In this document: piece by piece, positions 8,415-16,001 of the stretch
Layout: the number at the start of each line of letters is the position of its first letter
How positions within the stretch are numbered: position 1 is the stretch's first letter
Assembly: GCF_019457915.1 (NCBI RefSeq)
Contig: NZ_JAHZSS010000010.1
Location: 62,001 to 126,000 of the forward strand
Direction of reading: 5' to 3'
From: Neiella holothuriorum
Lineage (GTDB): Bacteria; Pseudomonadota; Gammaproteobacteria; Enterobacterales; Neiellaceae
Length of the DNA stretch: 64,000 nt
Program-made: the position numbers and the translations under genes
The notes under the pieces: model-generated
The model's database searches: none
Seen by the model: the letters and a program-made list of their open reading frames with translations, nothing else
What the model was told of the DNA's origin: nothing

Positions 8415-9676
8415 CTGAGTTATCGAAGCCGTGGCATCGCCGCATGGAAGGTATGGAGCTTCCTGTGCCAACCCCTGATTTAGCAAAGGAGTTGAAGCTC
8501 GAAGGGTATGCTGATTTGTCCGTGCCTACCGTGGCGTTTAGCTATGAAAACAACGCTGTTATTTCCTCGTTTAGCTATTGGGAAAAATTGCTGCCGTGGG
8601 CAACTAAACATAGCTTTTTAGACGAGGCACTACTCGAAGCCTTTGTAGCTGCACCGATGGGCACCGATGATCAAGTGGAGTGCGCCCAACTGCTTTGTAA
8701 TGGAATTATTGCAAACATTGGCACAAGTATTAGTGAACATAAAAGTGCTCTTTGGCAGAGCGCTCAAGTGGGACAGCTTCCGCAAAACCAGCATTTCAAC
8801 GAATGGTATGAGTCCAATTTCATTCCAACTCTTTCGCTTTCCCAAGAGGGCCATTACGGTTGTCACAATGGCCAGTTAATGCTGCGTGTTGAAGGAGAGT
8901 CGTTTGTTAACGCGGCGCACCTCGAAATAAGCCAACTGCCACTACCACTGGCCAAGCTTATTTGGAAATTTGCTAAAACATTAACCTACGCCAATCGCTC
9001 AAGTTTGCTAGCAGAAGGGGCGCAAGCGTATGCTGAGTGCTGGGAGCTAACTGAATTTTTAGACTCGTTATCGCATGATGACAAGCTGTTGGCATTGACA
9101 TTCGATGAAGAAGAATTAACCGATTTTTTACGCAAAAAGTACCCGACGGCTCTGTCGGAAATCCAAGAGGTACGGGGGGATGATTGGTTTCATGAGGCTT
9201 ATGAAATCTTAGAGATCTTCGCCATGTCTGAGCAGTCGTTCATAACGCCCGATCATGAATTCACTGTAACTTTTGCTACCGTCAAGGCGAGTGTTGAGGC
9301 GTTGCGTGGCGAATTGGTTGGCTGGGGTCAGGCCAGCAACCCACTTGCTGGTCATTTGGTATCAATGGAAGTAGAAAAAATTATGTCGTTCTTTTTGGCG
9401 CATTACGTCGAAATTGACAGTAACGAATACTTTTCAGGTGAAGCAGCTGACCGATGGATTGGTGATAATCGTTATATTTGCTTCGGCGCTGATGGTGAGG
9501 ATCGAGCGCTGGAATGGTTAGGTGCTGGCGCAATGGAGGTCTGTGAGTCTGCTGCCGACCAAGTCACTTTGAATGATGAAGAACCACTTTTAGCGTTGAT
9601 GAACTGGCAGGTAGCCGATGTAGCTATGCAAGCCCTCACGTCTTCCACCTCCAACTTCTCCAATTGCGCAAATTAG
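8318..9676 (+). CDS. PRTRC system protein F-like
   Basis: A 452-residue protein in the protein F position of the cassette. The middle contains the family's characteristic run: NEWYESNFIP, LMLRVEGESF, then HLEISQLPLPLAKLIWKFAK. The C-terminal ~200 residues are acidic and not recognised; the protein is somewhat longer than I remember for this family. AGGAA precedes the ATG. No catalytic motif is visible, and a structural or adaptor role within the ubiquitin-like cassette is only a guess. Confidence 0.65.
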   Translation: MQPNTDMPLEASQIVRPTRPLLFGGRPNPTYVAELSKPWHRRMEGMELPVPTPDLAKELKLEGYADLSVPTVAFSYENNAVISSFSYWEKLLPWATKHSFLDEALLEAFVAAPMGTDDQVECAQLLCNGIIANIGTSISEHKSALWQSAQVGQLPQNQHFNEWYESNFIPTLSLSQEGHYGCHNGQLMLRVEGESFVNAAHLEISQLPLPLAKLIWKFAKTLTYANRSSLLAEGAQAYAECWELTEFLDSLSHDDKLLALTFDEEELTDFLRKKYPTALSEIQEVRGDDWFHEAYEILEIFAMSEQSFITPDHEFTVTFATVKASVEALRGELVGWGQASNPLAGHLVSMEVEKIMSFFLAHYVEIDSNEYFSGEAADRWIGDNRYICFGADGEDRALEWLGAGAMEVCESAADQVTLNDEEPLLALMNWQVADVAMQALTSSTSNFSNCAN

Positions 9677-9723
9677 GCGTCATGATCTAATAGCTCCATC
9701 AAAGAGATTTTTGGAGTTATTGA

Positions 9724-10458
9724 ATGCACTTTTCTTCTGACAGCCGCTTTGGCACTAATGCTCCTCGTCAAGCAGCTAAGGCCCCTAAACATCCAGTACC
9801 TCTTTGGGCAATGGTATTCTACGGAACTTCTTCTGTAACCGCTGTTACCCGTCATTCCATTGAAGATGGTCGGTTGGGCATGGGTGAGTTGCTAACGCCA
9901 GATAGTGTCGTTGAAACAATCAGCTCTAGCTTTAATCGCCGCAAAGCTGCCTCCCCTGCATTGCTTCCAGAGAAAGTCCTGCATCAGTCTGACTCTCAGA
10001 TTACGTGGTACACCAAGCGCCAACGTCGCAGCATGTGGTTTCGTGCCGGTAAAGGCGTAGAGAACCTTCTAGTGGAATGGCCAGCGCTAATCTGGTCTGC
10101 ATCGCGCAACGGAGCGTGCTGCAAAATCATGGCGCTACCCAACAACTCTCGACCAAACGCTAACACCAAGCTCTATGTGCCGCCGTTGATGAATTTGTCG
10201 TCAAATGGCTTGTTATGTCAAGGCTCTGCTCGACTCCCAAAGCAAGTTGACATTGATACGTTAACCGAAGCAGAAAACTGTTTATTTGATAGCCAGTTCA
10301 CCCATGTAAATTGCGCCGAAACTATCCGAGGTATTGGTAGCAGCAACGCCAAGCACATTAAATTTTGGCGTCACTTATCCCGCAATGGAGGTCGTGTCTA
10401 TGTGCGCGATTTAACCTTCCGCTGCCGCCTCAATGAATGGATAGGAGAGCGTCTGTGA
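9724..10458 (+). CDS. PRTRC system protein B, E2-like (Prok-E2_D)
   Basis: A 244-residue protein in the E2-like position. An aromatic WPALIWSAS strand near residues 119-127 is followed by LYVPPLMNLSSNGLLCQG near 155-172, the Cys-containing segment that in the Prok-E2_D family is the proposed thioester site, and then by FTHVNCAETIRG. It would accept the ubiquitin-like PRTRC C protein from the ThiF-like enzyme encoded next. GGAG precedes the ATG, and the stop overlaps the next gene's GTG start (GTGA). E2 activity is predicted from the family, not shown here. Confidence 0.7.
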   Translation: MHFSSDSRFGTNAPRQAAKAPKHPVPLWAMVFYGTSSVTAVTRHSIEDGRLGMGELLTPDSVVETISSSFNRRKAASPALLPEKVLHQSDSQITWYTKRQRRSMWFRAGKGVENLLVEWPALIWSASRNGACCKIMALPNNSRPNANTKLYVPPLMNLSSNGLLCQGSARLPKQVDIDTLTEAENCLFDSQFTHVNCAETIRGIGSSNAKHIKFWRHLSRNGGRVYVRDLTFRCRLNEWIGERL

Positions 10459-11237
10459 ACAGTAACCATTTTATCACTCCACACAGCATGCTGACTGACA
10501 CAGTAGACATTACGCTAATTGGCGCTGGCGGCACCGGAGGTGAACTATTACAACAGCTCTGGAAGATGCACCATGCACTAACTAAGTTGGGTCACGACGG
10601 TTTTAACGTAACGGTTTACGATGGCGATATTGTGACCGAAAGCAATGTTGGTCGACAGCCATTTTGGCCATGTGATTTGGCTCTCAACAAAGCTGAGGTA
10701 TTGGTCAAGCGCTTTAACGCATGGGGTGGTACTGACTGGAAATTCCGGCCAGAGTACGCTGATGCTAATGCCATTGTTGGCGGCTTACGATATAAGCCCT
10801 ATGAACTTCTCATTACTTGCGTTGACAAAGCATCATTTCGCGCCGAGCTGGGCGTTGCTGCGAATCAGTTCCGTGGTGATAACCTTTGGATTGACGCAGG
10901 AAATGGCGCATCTAACGGTCAGGTTATTTTAGGGCACATAGGTAGCAAAGCGGGAGTTGACCTTCGCCTCCCAAATGTCTTCGATCTATTTCCATCCCTC
11001 GCCAACATCGAAGATAACGATGAAGATAGCTGCTCGCATGAAGAAGCCTTTGCCAAGCAGGATTTTGGTATCAATGTCGATATGGCATCTGCGATAAGGG
11101 GCCTAATTTGGCAAATGCTGCGCTATGGACGACTCGAACATCACGGCGTATTTGTCGATATGCAGACTGCCGACACAACGCCCCTGAAAATCGACCCGCT
11201 AGTCTGGTCAACATTCGGTTATGGAGTGGCTTCATAA
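10455..11237 (+). CDS. PRTRC ThiF/E1-like adenylyltransferase
   Basis: A 260-residue Rossmann-fold protein of the ThiF/MoeB/E1 family. Visible are the nucleotide-binding LIGAGGTGGELL near residues 18-29, VYDGDIVTESNVGRQPF (acidic residue plus E1-type Asn/Arg) about 35 residues later, LLITCVDKASFR, and LWIDAGNG. Such enzymes adenylate the terminal glycine of a ubiquitin-like partner, here presumably PRTRC C. The GTG at 10455 is chosen because AGGAG lies eight bases upstream and it overlaps the preceding stop; an in-frame ATG at 10437 has no ribosome site. No zinc-binding CxxC pair is visible. Confidence 0.8.
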   Translation: MNSNHFITPHSMLTDTVDITLIGAGGTGGELLQQLWKMHHALTKLGHDGFNVTVYDGDIVTESNVGRQPFWPCDLALNKAEVLVKRFNAWGGTDWKFRPEYADANAIVGGLRYKPYELLITCVDKASFRAELGVAANQFRGDNLWIDAGNGASNGQVILGHIGSKAGVDLRLPNVFDLFPSLANIEDNDEDSCSHEEAFAKQDFGINVDMASAIRGLIWQMLRYGRLEHHGVFVDMQTADTTPLKIDPLVWSTFGYGVAS

Positions 11238-11239
11238 CA

Positions 11240-11812
11240 ATGGTTGGCGCAGTAAATGCCTATGCGGGGATAGGAGCGAGGGCAACGCCAGCGCCAATTC
11301 TCAATATAATGACGGAGCTTGGTCGACTGCTCGCTTATAAAGGCGTCGTTCTTCGTTCAGGAGCGGCTAATGGTGCGGATTCCGCATTTGAGAGCGGGTG
11401 TGATCAATACTGCCAGAGCGCGAATGTTGCGCCCGATCAGCAAAAACAAATCTTCTTGCCGTGGAACAACTTTAACAACCGCAATACTACAGAGTCAGGC
11501 GTGCTCCACCACGACCTAAAAACCGCTCAATTTCTGGCGCGGCGCTACCACAAGAGTTGGCGACATCTAAATGCACAAAGCCGATTGCTCATGGCTCGCA
11601 ACAGTCTTCAAATTCTAGGTTGTGATTTACGCCAATACGCACGCTTTGTCATTTGCTGGACGCCGGATGGCAGTTTGACTGGCCGCGATCGGAAAAGCGG
11701 AGGAACGGGTCAAGCGTTGCGGATCGCTTACGCTTACAACATCCCAGTCTACAATCTTTACCGTGACGACCATCTTCAATTAGCTCATAACTGGCTCAAA
11801 ACAACCGATTAA
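11240..11812 (+). CDS. SLOG-type (DprA/YspA-like) nucleotide-binding protein
   Basis: A 190-residue protein with the start YAGIGARATP and the glycine-rich VVLRSGAANGADSAFE, followed by a late GGTGQALRIAYAYNIPVYN segment. This is the pattern of SLOG-superfamily Rossmann proteins, which bind nucleotides or nucleotide-derived ligands and often appear in phage and defence contexts. The ATG at 11240 lies two bases after the ThiF-like stop, so it is probably part of the PRTRC transcript; longer upstream starts would overlap that gene extensively. The ligand is unknown. Confidence 0.65.
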   Translation: MVGAVNAYAGIGARATPAPILNIMTELGRLLAYKGVVLRSGAANGADSAFESGCDQYCQSANVAPDQQKQIFLPWNNFNNRNTTESGVLHHDLKTAQFLARRYHKSWRHLNAQSRLLMARNSLQILGCDLRQYARFVICWTPDGSLTGRDRKSGGTGQALRIAYAYNIPVYNLYRDDHLQLAHNWLKTTD

Positions 11813-11936
11813 ATGTTAATCAATTGTTGGTGTTTTGGGTAACAAATCCACAGTTACTTCACGTTTTTGATACCGTTACCGCCTCATTTAATCGTATTTG
11901 CTGTGTATACTCGTATGCTGACATTGAGCAGTAGCA

Positions 11937-13082
11937 GTGATCGCGGTTATGTCAGCCGCCTTCGTTCTAGCGCTACATTTAGTAACGAGGACATGTGTGA
12001 ATTCCGAAGTAGCTTTTCCTTATTTTGACGTGAGCCATCTCAAGCAGACGCAAGAGCGATACATCTTGCAGAGCTACATTGATGCACTAGAGCTTAAATC
12101 AAAATGTAGTAGGCCCTCAGTAGATGTAGATTTTGGTGAGGAGATTGATGCTATTGAGAGGATGTTAGAGTGTGACGATGAAGCGCTGGGCGCAATGTAT
12201 GAGTCTTACCGCAATAGCGTCCGGGGCACTGAGTTCGAGCCGATCCTTGCCGCTGCAATTGACCTGGGCTCTATTGCCCAACAACGTCTCTCCTCATTTC
12301 TGGAGCAATTCAACTCATTGCAGGTTGAAATATCACCGTTTCAAGCCGAAGACAGCCTGACCTGTGCCGCCAAACATGATGCTTCAGAGTTAATGTATGC
12401 TCGAAGTTTGGCTGCCCGAATGCTTCGTAAATGTATCAACCTAACAATCTCAGAGCGAAACCTTAAACATCGGGCTGCATTGATTATTGCAGAATTGCTC
12501 TCAGCAACACCTTCCACAATGAGCGCAGCACTGGGCTACCTTCGCTTTTCGCACGAAATTGTAGCCAACTTGCTCTCTCAAATTGCCGAGCACCTGTGCG
12601 TTACAGAACGGGTGGCGTTCTTTTCTGAAGCGTTATCAACAGGCGTAGGTCTAGCGATTGGTGAGCGTATTTACCAGCAGTTAAAGTTCCGAACGCACGC
12701 TTTACAAAATCAGCGTTCCGAAAATGACAATTTGCAGCTCATTAAAGTGCTTCACCAACATCGAGCGCAGTTGATCGACACATTAGATGAGGAAAAAGTG
12801 GCTTCGTTAATGTCGGTGAGCGAGCAAGTACTCCCCCCAGTTACGGGATGGTCAAGTGACGCATTAGTTAGTAGCCCTGCAGCGGCCGAAGTCCTTCACT
12901 TAGTCGATTTTGTGATCCCTTCAATTGGCGGTTACCAACTACTGCCCGTGGATTGGGATGATGTTTATGCTTATACAGAGGCTAGTCACTGTGAAGCGCT
13001 GATGAATCAATCGATCATCATTGCGCTACTGCGCAAATTGCAGCGGCAATTCCCTTCAGTATTTCCAATTAACACACCTTAA
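11937..13082 (+). CDS. Hypothetical 381-residue helical protein
   Basis: A predominantly helical soluble protein without recognised motifs. The start is uncertain: a GTG at 11937 gives an N-terminus with a short hydrophobic run, while a GTG at 11997 has CGAGG about eight bases upstream and looks at least as good. A TATACT box at 11906-11911 could be the -10 element of its own promoter. An acidic segment (about residues 60-80) and several long amphipathic helices suggest a structural or binding role. It is followed by a long hairpin-rich intergenic stretch. Confidence 0.5.
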   Translation: MIAVMSAAFVLALHLVTRTCVNSEVAFPYFDVSHLKQTQERYILQSYIDALELKSKCSRPSVDVDFGEEIDAIERMLECDDEALGAMYESYRNSVRGTEFEPILAAAIDLGSIAQQRLSSFLEQFNSLQVEISPFQAEDSLTCAAKHDASELMYARSLAARMLRKCINLTISERNLKHRAALIIAELLSATPSTMSAALGYLRFSHEIVANLLSQIAEHLCVTERVAFFSEALSTGVGLAIGERIYQQLKFRTHALQNQRSENDNLQLIKVLHQHRAQLIDTLDEEKVASLMSVSEQVLPPVTGWSSDALVSSPAAAEVLHLVDFVIPSIGGYQLLPVDWDDVYAYTEASHCEALMNQSIIIALLRKLQRQFPSVFPINTP

Positions 13083-13730
13083 GCGCTGATTTTCGCCCTG
13101 TAACAATCATTGGCAGGGCGTTCAATCAACTATTATGACGCTGTCACTTCAGCAACACCGTTACCAGTGACGTTTTAATAAGATTACTACTCACCTCTTG
13201 TGTGCAGAGGGATCGCCAACCCTCTGCACCACAACCTTCTAGCAGTTGCGCAATCAATTATCCTTGATAGCTTTAACTGTGTTGGACAGCTACTCCCTAT
13301 GTTCAACGTCGGTAGTTTCAATACGTTCGTTTGAGCGACATTCTTACTGAGAATGTCGCTCTTTTTTTGCTAGCAGATTAATGAAGGTAAACAGCGCTCA
13401 AACGCCGCGAGGCTAGAAGTATGTGTAACTGGCTGAGTTAGTTTGTGATCCGTTCCCAAAGTTCTCCGAGCCGACACCTAAAAGCCCAAAATAATTGAAA
13501 ATACTACCAACACAAGTTCTTATGGTTTGATGGAACCATCGCCACTTGTGTTCGATTTCGCGCTGAACGCCTTCAATCCCTAGCGCGTTTTCAGGCGCCC
13601 TTTACAGGCATTATCAAACGAATAAAGATTTACATCACCAAACTACAACCTATATCGACCGCACCTCTTGTCCCTGACACAAAAAGTGGGGTACAACGCC
13701 TATAATCGACAATGCGCAGTACGAAAACTA
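13083..13730. other. Hairpin-rich intergenic region
   Basis: No protein gene is supported in these ~650 bases, but several perfect hairpins are seen. They are a 7-bp stem (13094-13100/13114-13120), a 10-bp stem (13202-13211/13220-13229, loop ATCGCCAA), a terminator at 13333-13368, and a two-part stem (13509-13517/13544-13552 outside, 13522-13527/13534-13539 inside, symmetric 4-base internal loop). This density suggests an untranslated RNA or regulatory RNA locus; no RNA family is recognised. A TATAAT box at 13701-13706 precedes the next gene. Confidence 0.45.
13333..13368 (+). terminator. Strong rho-independent terminator
   Basis: A perfect 12-bp stem (13333-13344 with 13350-13361), 5-base loop, and seven T from 13362. 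It lies about 250 bp beyond the stop at 13082, so it may end that transcript's long 3' region or a separate small RNA. Confidence 0.9.
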
Positions 13731-14561
13731 ATGACCGATCAAAGCACGTCACTCCACCAAGACAACGACCCGTTTGACCAGCAGAACTACACCAGCACAA
13801 TCACCGTCGAAGGCCTTCCTTATCCAATCGAACCGATGGAACTGTTAGGCTTTCAAAGCCCTATGTCAGACAACGTACTACAAGTCCTCACTGAGCGTCT
13901 TGGAGCAAATTTAAACCGCTTAGAGCGCAGTTTATTCGACCAAATCATTGCTGAAGCACGGCGCGCGCGGGCAGGAGAAGTTCAATCCAGAAGTCGGGCG
14001 CTCTTTATGCATATGCAGCAGCAAAAAATGCAGCAAGCCAAACCGGCAGAGGAAGCGTTGAATGCAAACTCTCGGCTAACAGCCCCCCAGCGCGAGCTGG
14101 TAAAAAAATCGGCGCTATGGATCAGAACAATGACCATCGCTGAGGTAAAAGAGGTTGGAATCGACAATGTTTATCTGCGCGACCCAGTGATCAGCGATGC
14201 CGACATCGATAAATCCTCGCTTTTTGCTCGCATTAGACAAGGCCTTAAGCCATTACCGAATAAGCCACCAACCGCATTTGGCCAGCCATGGTATGACGTG
14301 ATCGAGAACGACGGTGAGTTCTTAGTCAAGGTGGACATTCCTTCAAGCCTTTGTGCGTGTGGCCCTGGCCATGCCTCCGGGCAAACCATCACGATTAATC
14401 AGTGCAGTTGGCCAGTCATAGAAGTCGTTGCGGTCAGGCGAGAGTATGTCGTGAGTTGGAGTGGTACAAATCGGAGCTTCAAGCTATTTAAGTCAGATGA
14501 GATCTTACGAAACCAAGGTGGAACAGAGACAGGCTGGATTCTAAAAGCCATTTCCCCGTAA
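13731..14561 (+). CDS. Hypothetical protein
   Basis: A 276-residue protein with no recognised domain. A central helical segment rich in Gln/Met/Arg/Ala (about residues 70-110) is followed by a C-terminal beta-rich half with several Cys (SSLCACGPGHASGQT near 207-221) that may bind metal. The ATG at 13731 is chosen because a TATAAT box at 13701-13706 lies just upstream, inside any longer TTG-initiated frame; no convincing ribosome site is seen, so translation may be from a short leader. Convergent with the EAL gene, 17 bases apart. Confidence 0.5.
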   Translation: MTDQSTSLHQDNDPFDQQNYTSTITVEGLPYPIEPMELLGFQSPMSDNVLQVLTERLGANLNRLERSLFDQIIAEARRARAGEVQSRSRALFMHMQQQKMQQAKPAEEALNANSRLTAPQRELVKKSALWIRTMTIAEVKEVGIDNVYLRDPVISDADIDKSSLFARIRQGLKPLPNKPPTAFGQPWYDVIENDGEFLVKVDIPSSLCACGPGHASGQTITINQCSWPVIEVVAVRREYVVSWSGTNRSFKLFKSDEILRNQGGTETGWILKAISP

Positions 14562-14578
14562 GCTGTGCCGAACGCGCT

Positions 14579-15373
14579 TCAGGCTATCTTCGACTGTATA
14601 TTTAGGGGCGCAGGCTGACCAATGAAATAGCCTTGCAGCAAGTCAATATCGAGCAGAATCGCCATGTCTTTATCACTCTGACTCTCAATATGCTCTGCAA
14701 CAGTCAAACTACCGTTTTGTCTTGCAATGCGCCCTATTGCCGCCACATAGGTCTGCCGACACTGACAATCAGCTACGCCATTCACCAAGGCGCCATCGAG
14801 CTTGATGTAGTCAAACTTGAAATTGAGCAGCGTTCCGAATGATGAATAGCCCGCTCCAAAATCATCTAGCGCAATTGCACAGCCCGTCGACTTAAGTAGG
14901 CGCATCAAATTGTGTGTTTGTGGTGAGTCGCTTAGTTGGCACGTCTCGGTGATCTCGATGATCAACTGACTTCCTACGCCGCTCTTTCGAATTACGTCAA
15001 GTACATAAGCCATTGACTCGGCATGCTCTATCGTTTGCGCGCTCATGTTACAAGCAATGCGTAATTCTGGCTCGCTACGCAGATGCTCGATAACGTGATC
15101 AAACACCCACATATCCAACAAGTGACAGTCTCCCGTTCGCTCAAGATTGCGAACCAACGAGTACCCACTCTTAAGGCCGTCTAATTCCACGACTCTAACC
15201 AAAGCTTCATAGTGAGACAGAGCGCCCGTAGCAAATTGCACGGGCTGATAAACGATATCTAACTCTTTGCCCTGGAGCACATAAGCCAACTTGGCCGAGC
15301 AAACCCACCCCTTCTCCCTAAACACTTGAGAGCCAGAAGCATCATTCATAACCGGTTGTATCGCTGTAGCCAT
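14579..15373 (-). CDS. EAL-domain cyclic-di-GMP phosphodiesterase
   Basis: A stand-alone EAL domain of 264 residues. All key motifs are visible in order: YEALVRV (EAL signature), NMSAQT, IEITET, DDFGAGYSS (double Asp metal ligands), DYIKLDG (catalytic Lys), VAEHIE and LQGYFIGQP. Since these residues are intact, active hydrolysis of c-di-GMP is expected. There is no sensory, GGDEF or membrane domain. It is the only minus-strand gene between about 1.4 and 24.8 kb, so it is probably regulated separately. A plasmid-borne phosphodiesterase could shift the host from attached to motile life; that is inference. The ATG at 15373 is preferred over an upstream TTG. Confidence 0.85.
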   Translation of the reverse strand: MATAIQPVMNDASGSQVFREKGWVCSAKLAYVLQGKELDIVYQPVQFATGALSHYEALVRVVELDGLKSGYSLVRNLERTGDCHLLDMWVFDHVIEHLRSEPELRIACNMSAQTIEHAESMAYVLDVIRKSGVGSQLIIEITETCQLSDSPQTHNLMRLLKSTGCAIALDDFGAGYSSFGTLLNFKFDYIKLDGALVNGVADCQCRQTYVAAIGRIARQNGSLTVAEHIESQSDKDMAILLDIDLLQGYFIGQPAPLNIQSKIA

Positions 15374-15534
15374 TAAATACGCGCTCAACTTTTAACTAAT
15401 ATGTGCAAATATTATCCGGCGCCAGCGCTATGGGTTTTGTCGTTAAGGGCCTAAAACGCTCCCCTTTGGAGGGCACACCTTAGTTTTCTTCCTTCACTAT
15501 GAGCATGACCCATAAAATAGAAGGATGTAATTCA

Positions 15535-15945
15535 ATGACACGACGAATGATGATAGCTCTGGTGATGATCACCTTTGGAGCTATTCTATTAGTGGAAGCA
15601 ATGGCGGGGATTGTGGCCGATGGTAGTACGCGCAACTTCGGCAACGTCATACTGCTTTCTCTGGGCTTCTTTGGCTTGGTGGCAGGCGTGCGAATATCTC
15701 GGGAAACGGGCTTGTTGAAGTCATTAAAAGAAGACGATAGCAAAAATGGTATCTCTCCACTACAGGCTGCGTCATTGGCAATCTGTACGTCCGTTTTTGG
15801 TTGCGTTCAGGTAGCCTACGGGTTAATCGCAGTCGGCCAGTCGGGACTTACCCCAATTGCTACAACAAAGCTCGCCATTGGCGGTATCGCAATCTTGTAT
15901 GCTGTTAGAAAAATGCGACAGTCCGGCATTATCGAAAAAGATTAA
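15535..15945 (+). CDS. Small inner-membrane protein
   Basis: A 136-residue membrane protein with about four hydrophobic helices: the first around residues 4-24, the second around 31-50 (VILLSLGFFGLVAGVRI), a third near 75-97 (SLAICTSVFGCVQVAYGLIA) and a fourth near 105-125. Charged loops include SRETGLLKSLKEDDSKNG between helices two and three. AAGGA about nine bases before 15535 decides this start over two upstream ATGs. A terminator follows directly. Function unknown. Confidence 0.6.
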   Translation: MTRRMMIALVMITFGAILLVEAMAGIVADGSTRNFGNVILLSLGFFGLVAGVRISRETGLLKSLKEDDSKNGISPLQAASLAICTSVFGCVQVAYGLIAVGQSGLTPIATTKLAIGGIAILYAVRKMRQSGIIEKD

Positions 15946-15965
15946 GATCCAAAGAACACGAAAGC

Positions 15966-15989
15966 TGGCCCTTATGGGCCACTTTTTTT
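15966..15989 (+). terminator. Rho-independent terminator
   Basis: A 6-bp GC-rich stem (TGGCCC, TTAT loop, GGGCCA) with seven T following. It lies 20 bases after the membrane protein gene and just before the next ATG at 16002. Confidence 0.85.
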
Positions 15990-16001
15990 CAGAGACATAT
16001 C

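Noticed and set aside
12001-13082. JAB protease partner for the PRTRC cassette
   Set aside because: No HxH...SxxD metal motif in the 11937-13082 protein.
13668-13730. N-terminal extension of the 13731 gene
   Set aside because: It would need a TTG start and spans a TATAAT promoter element.
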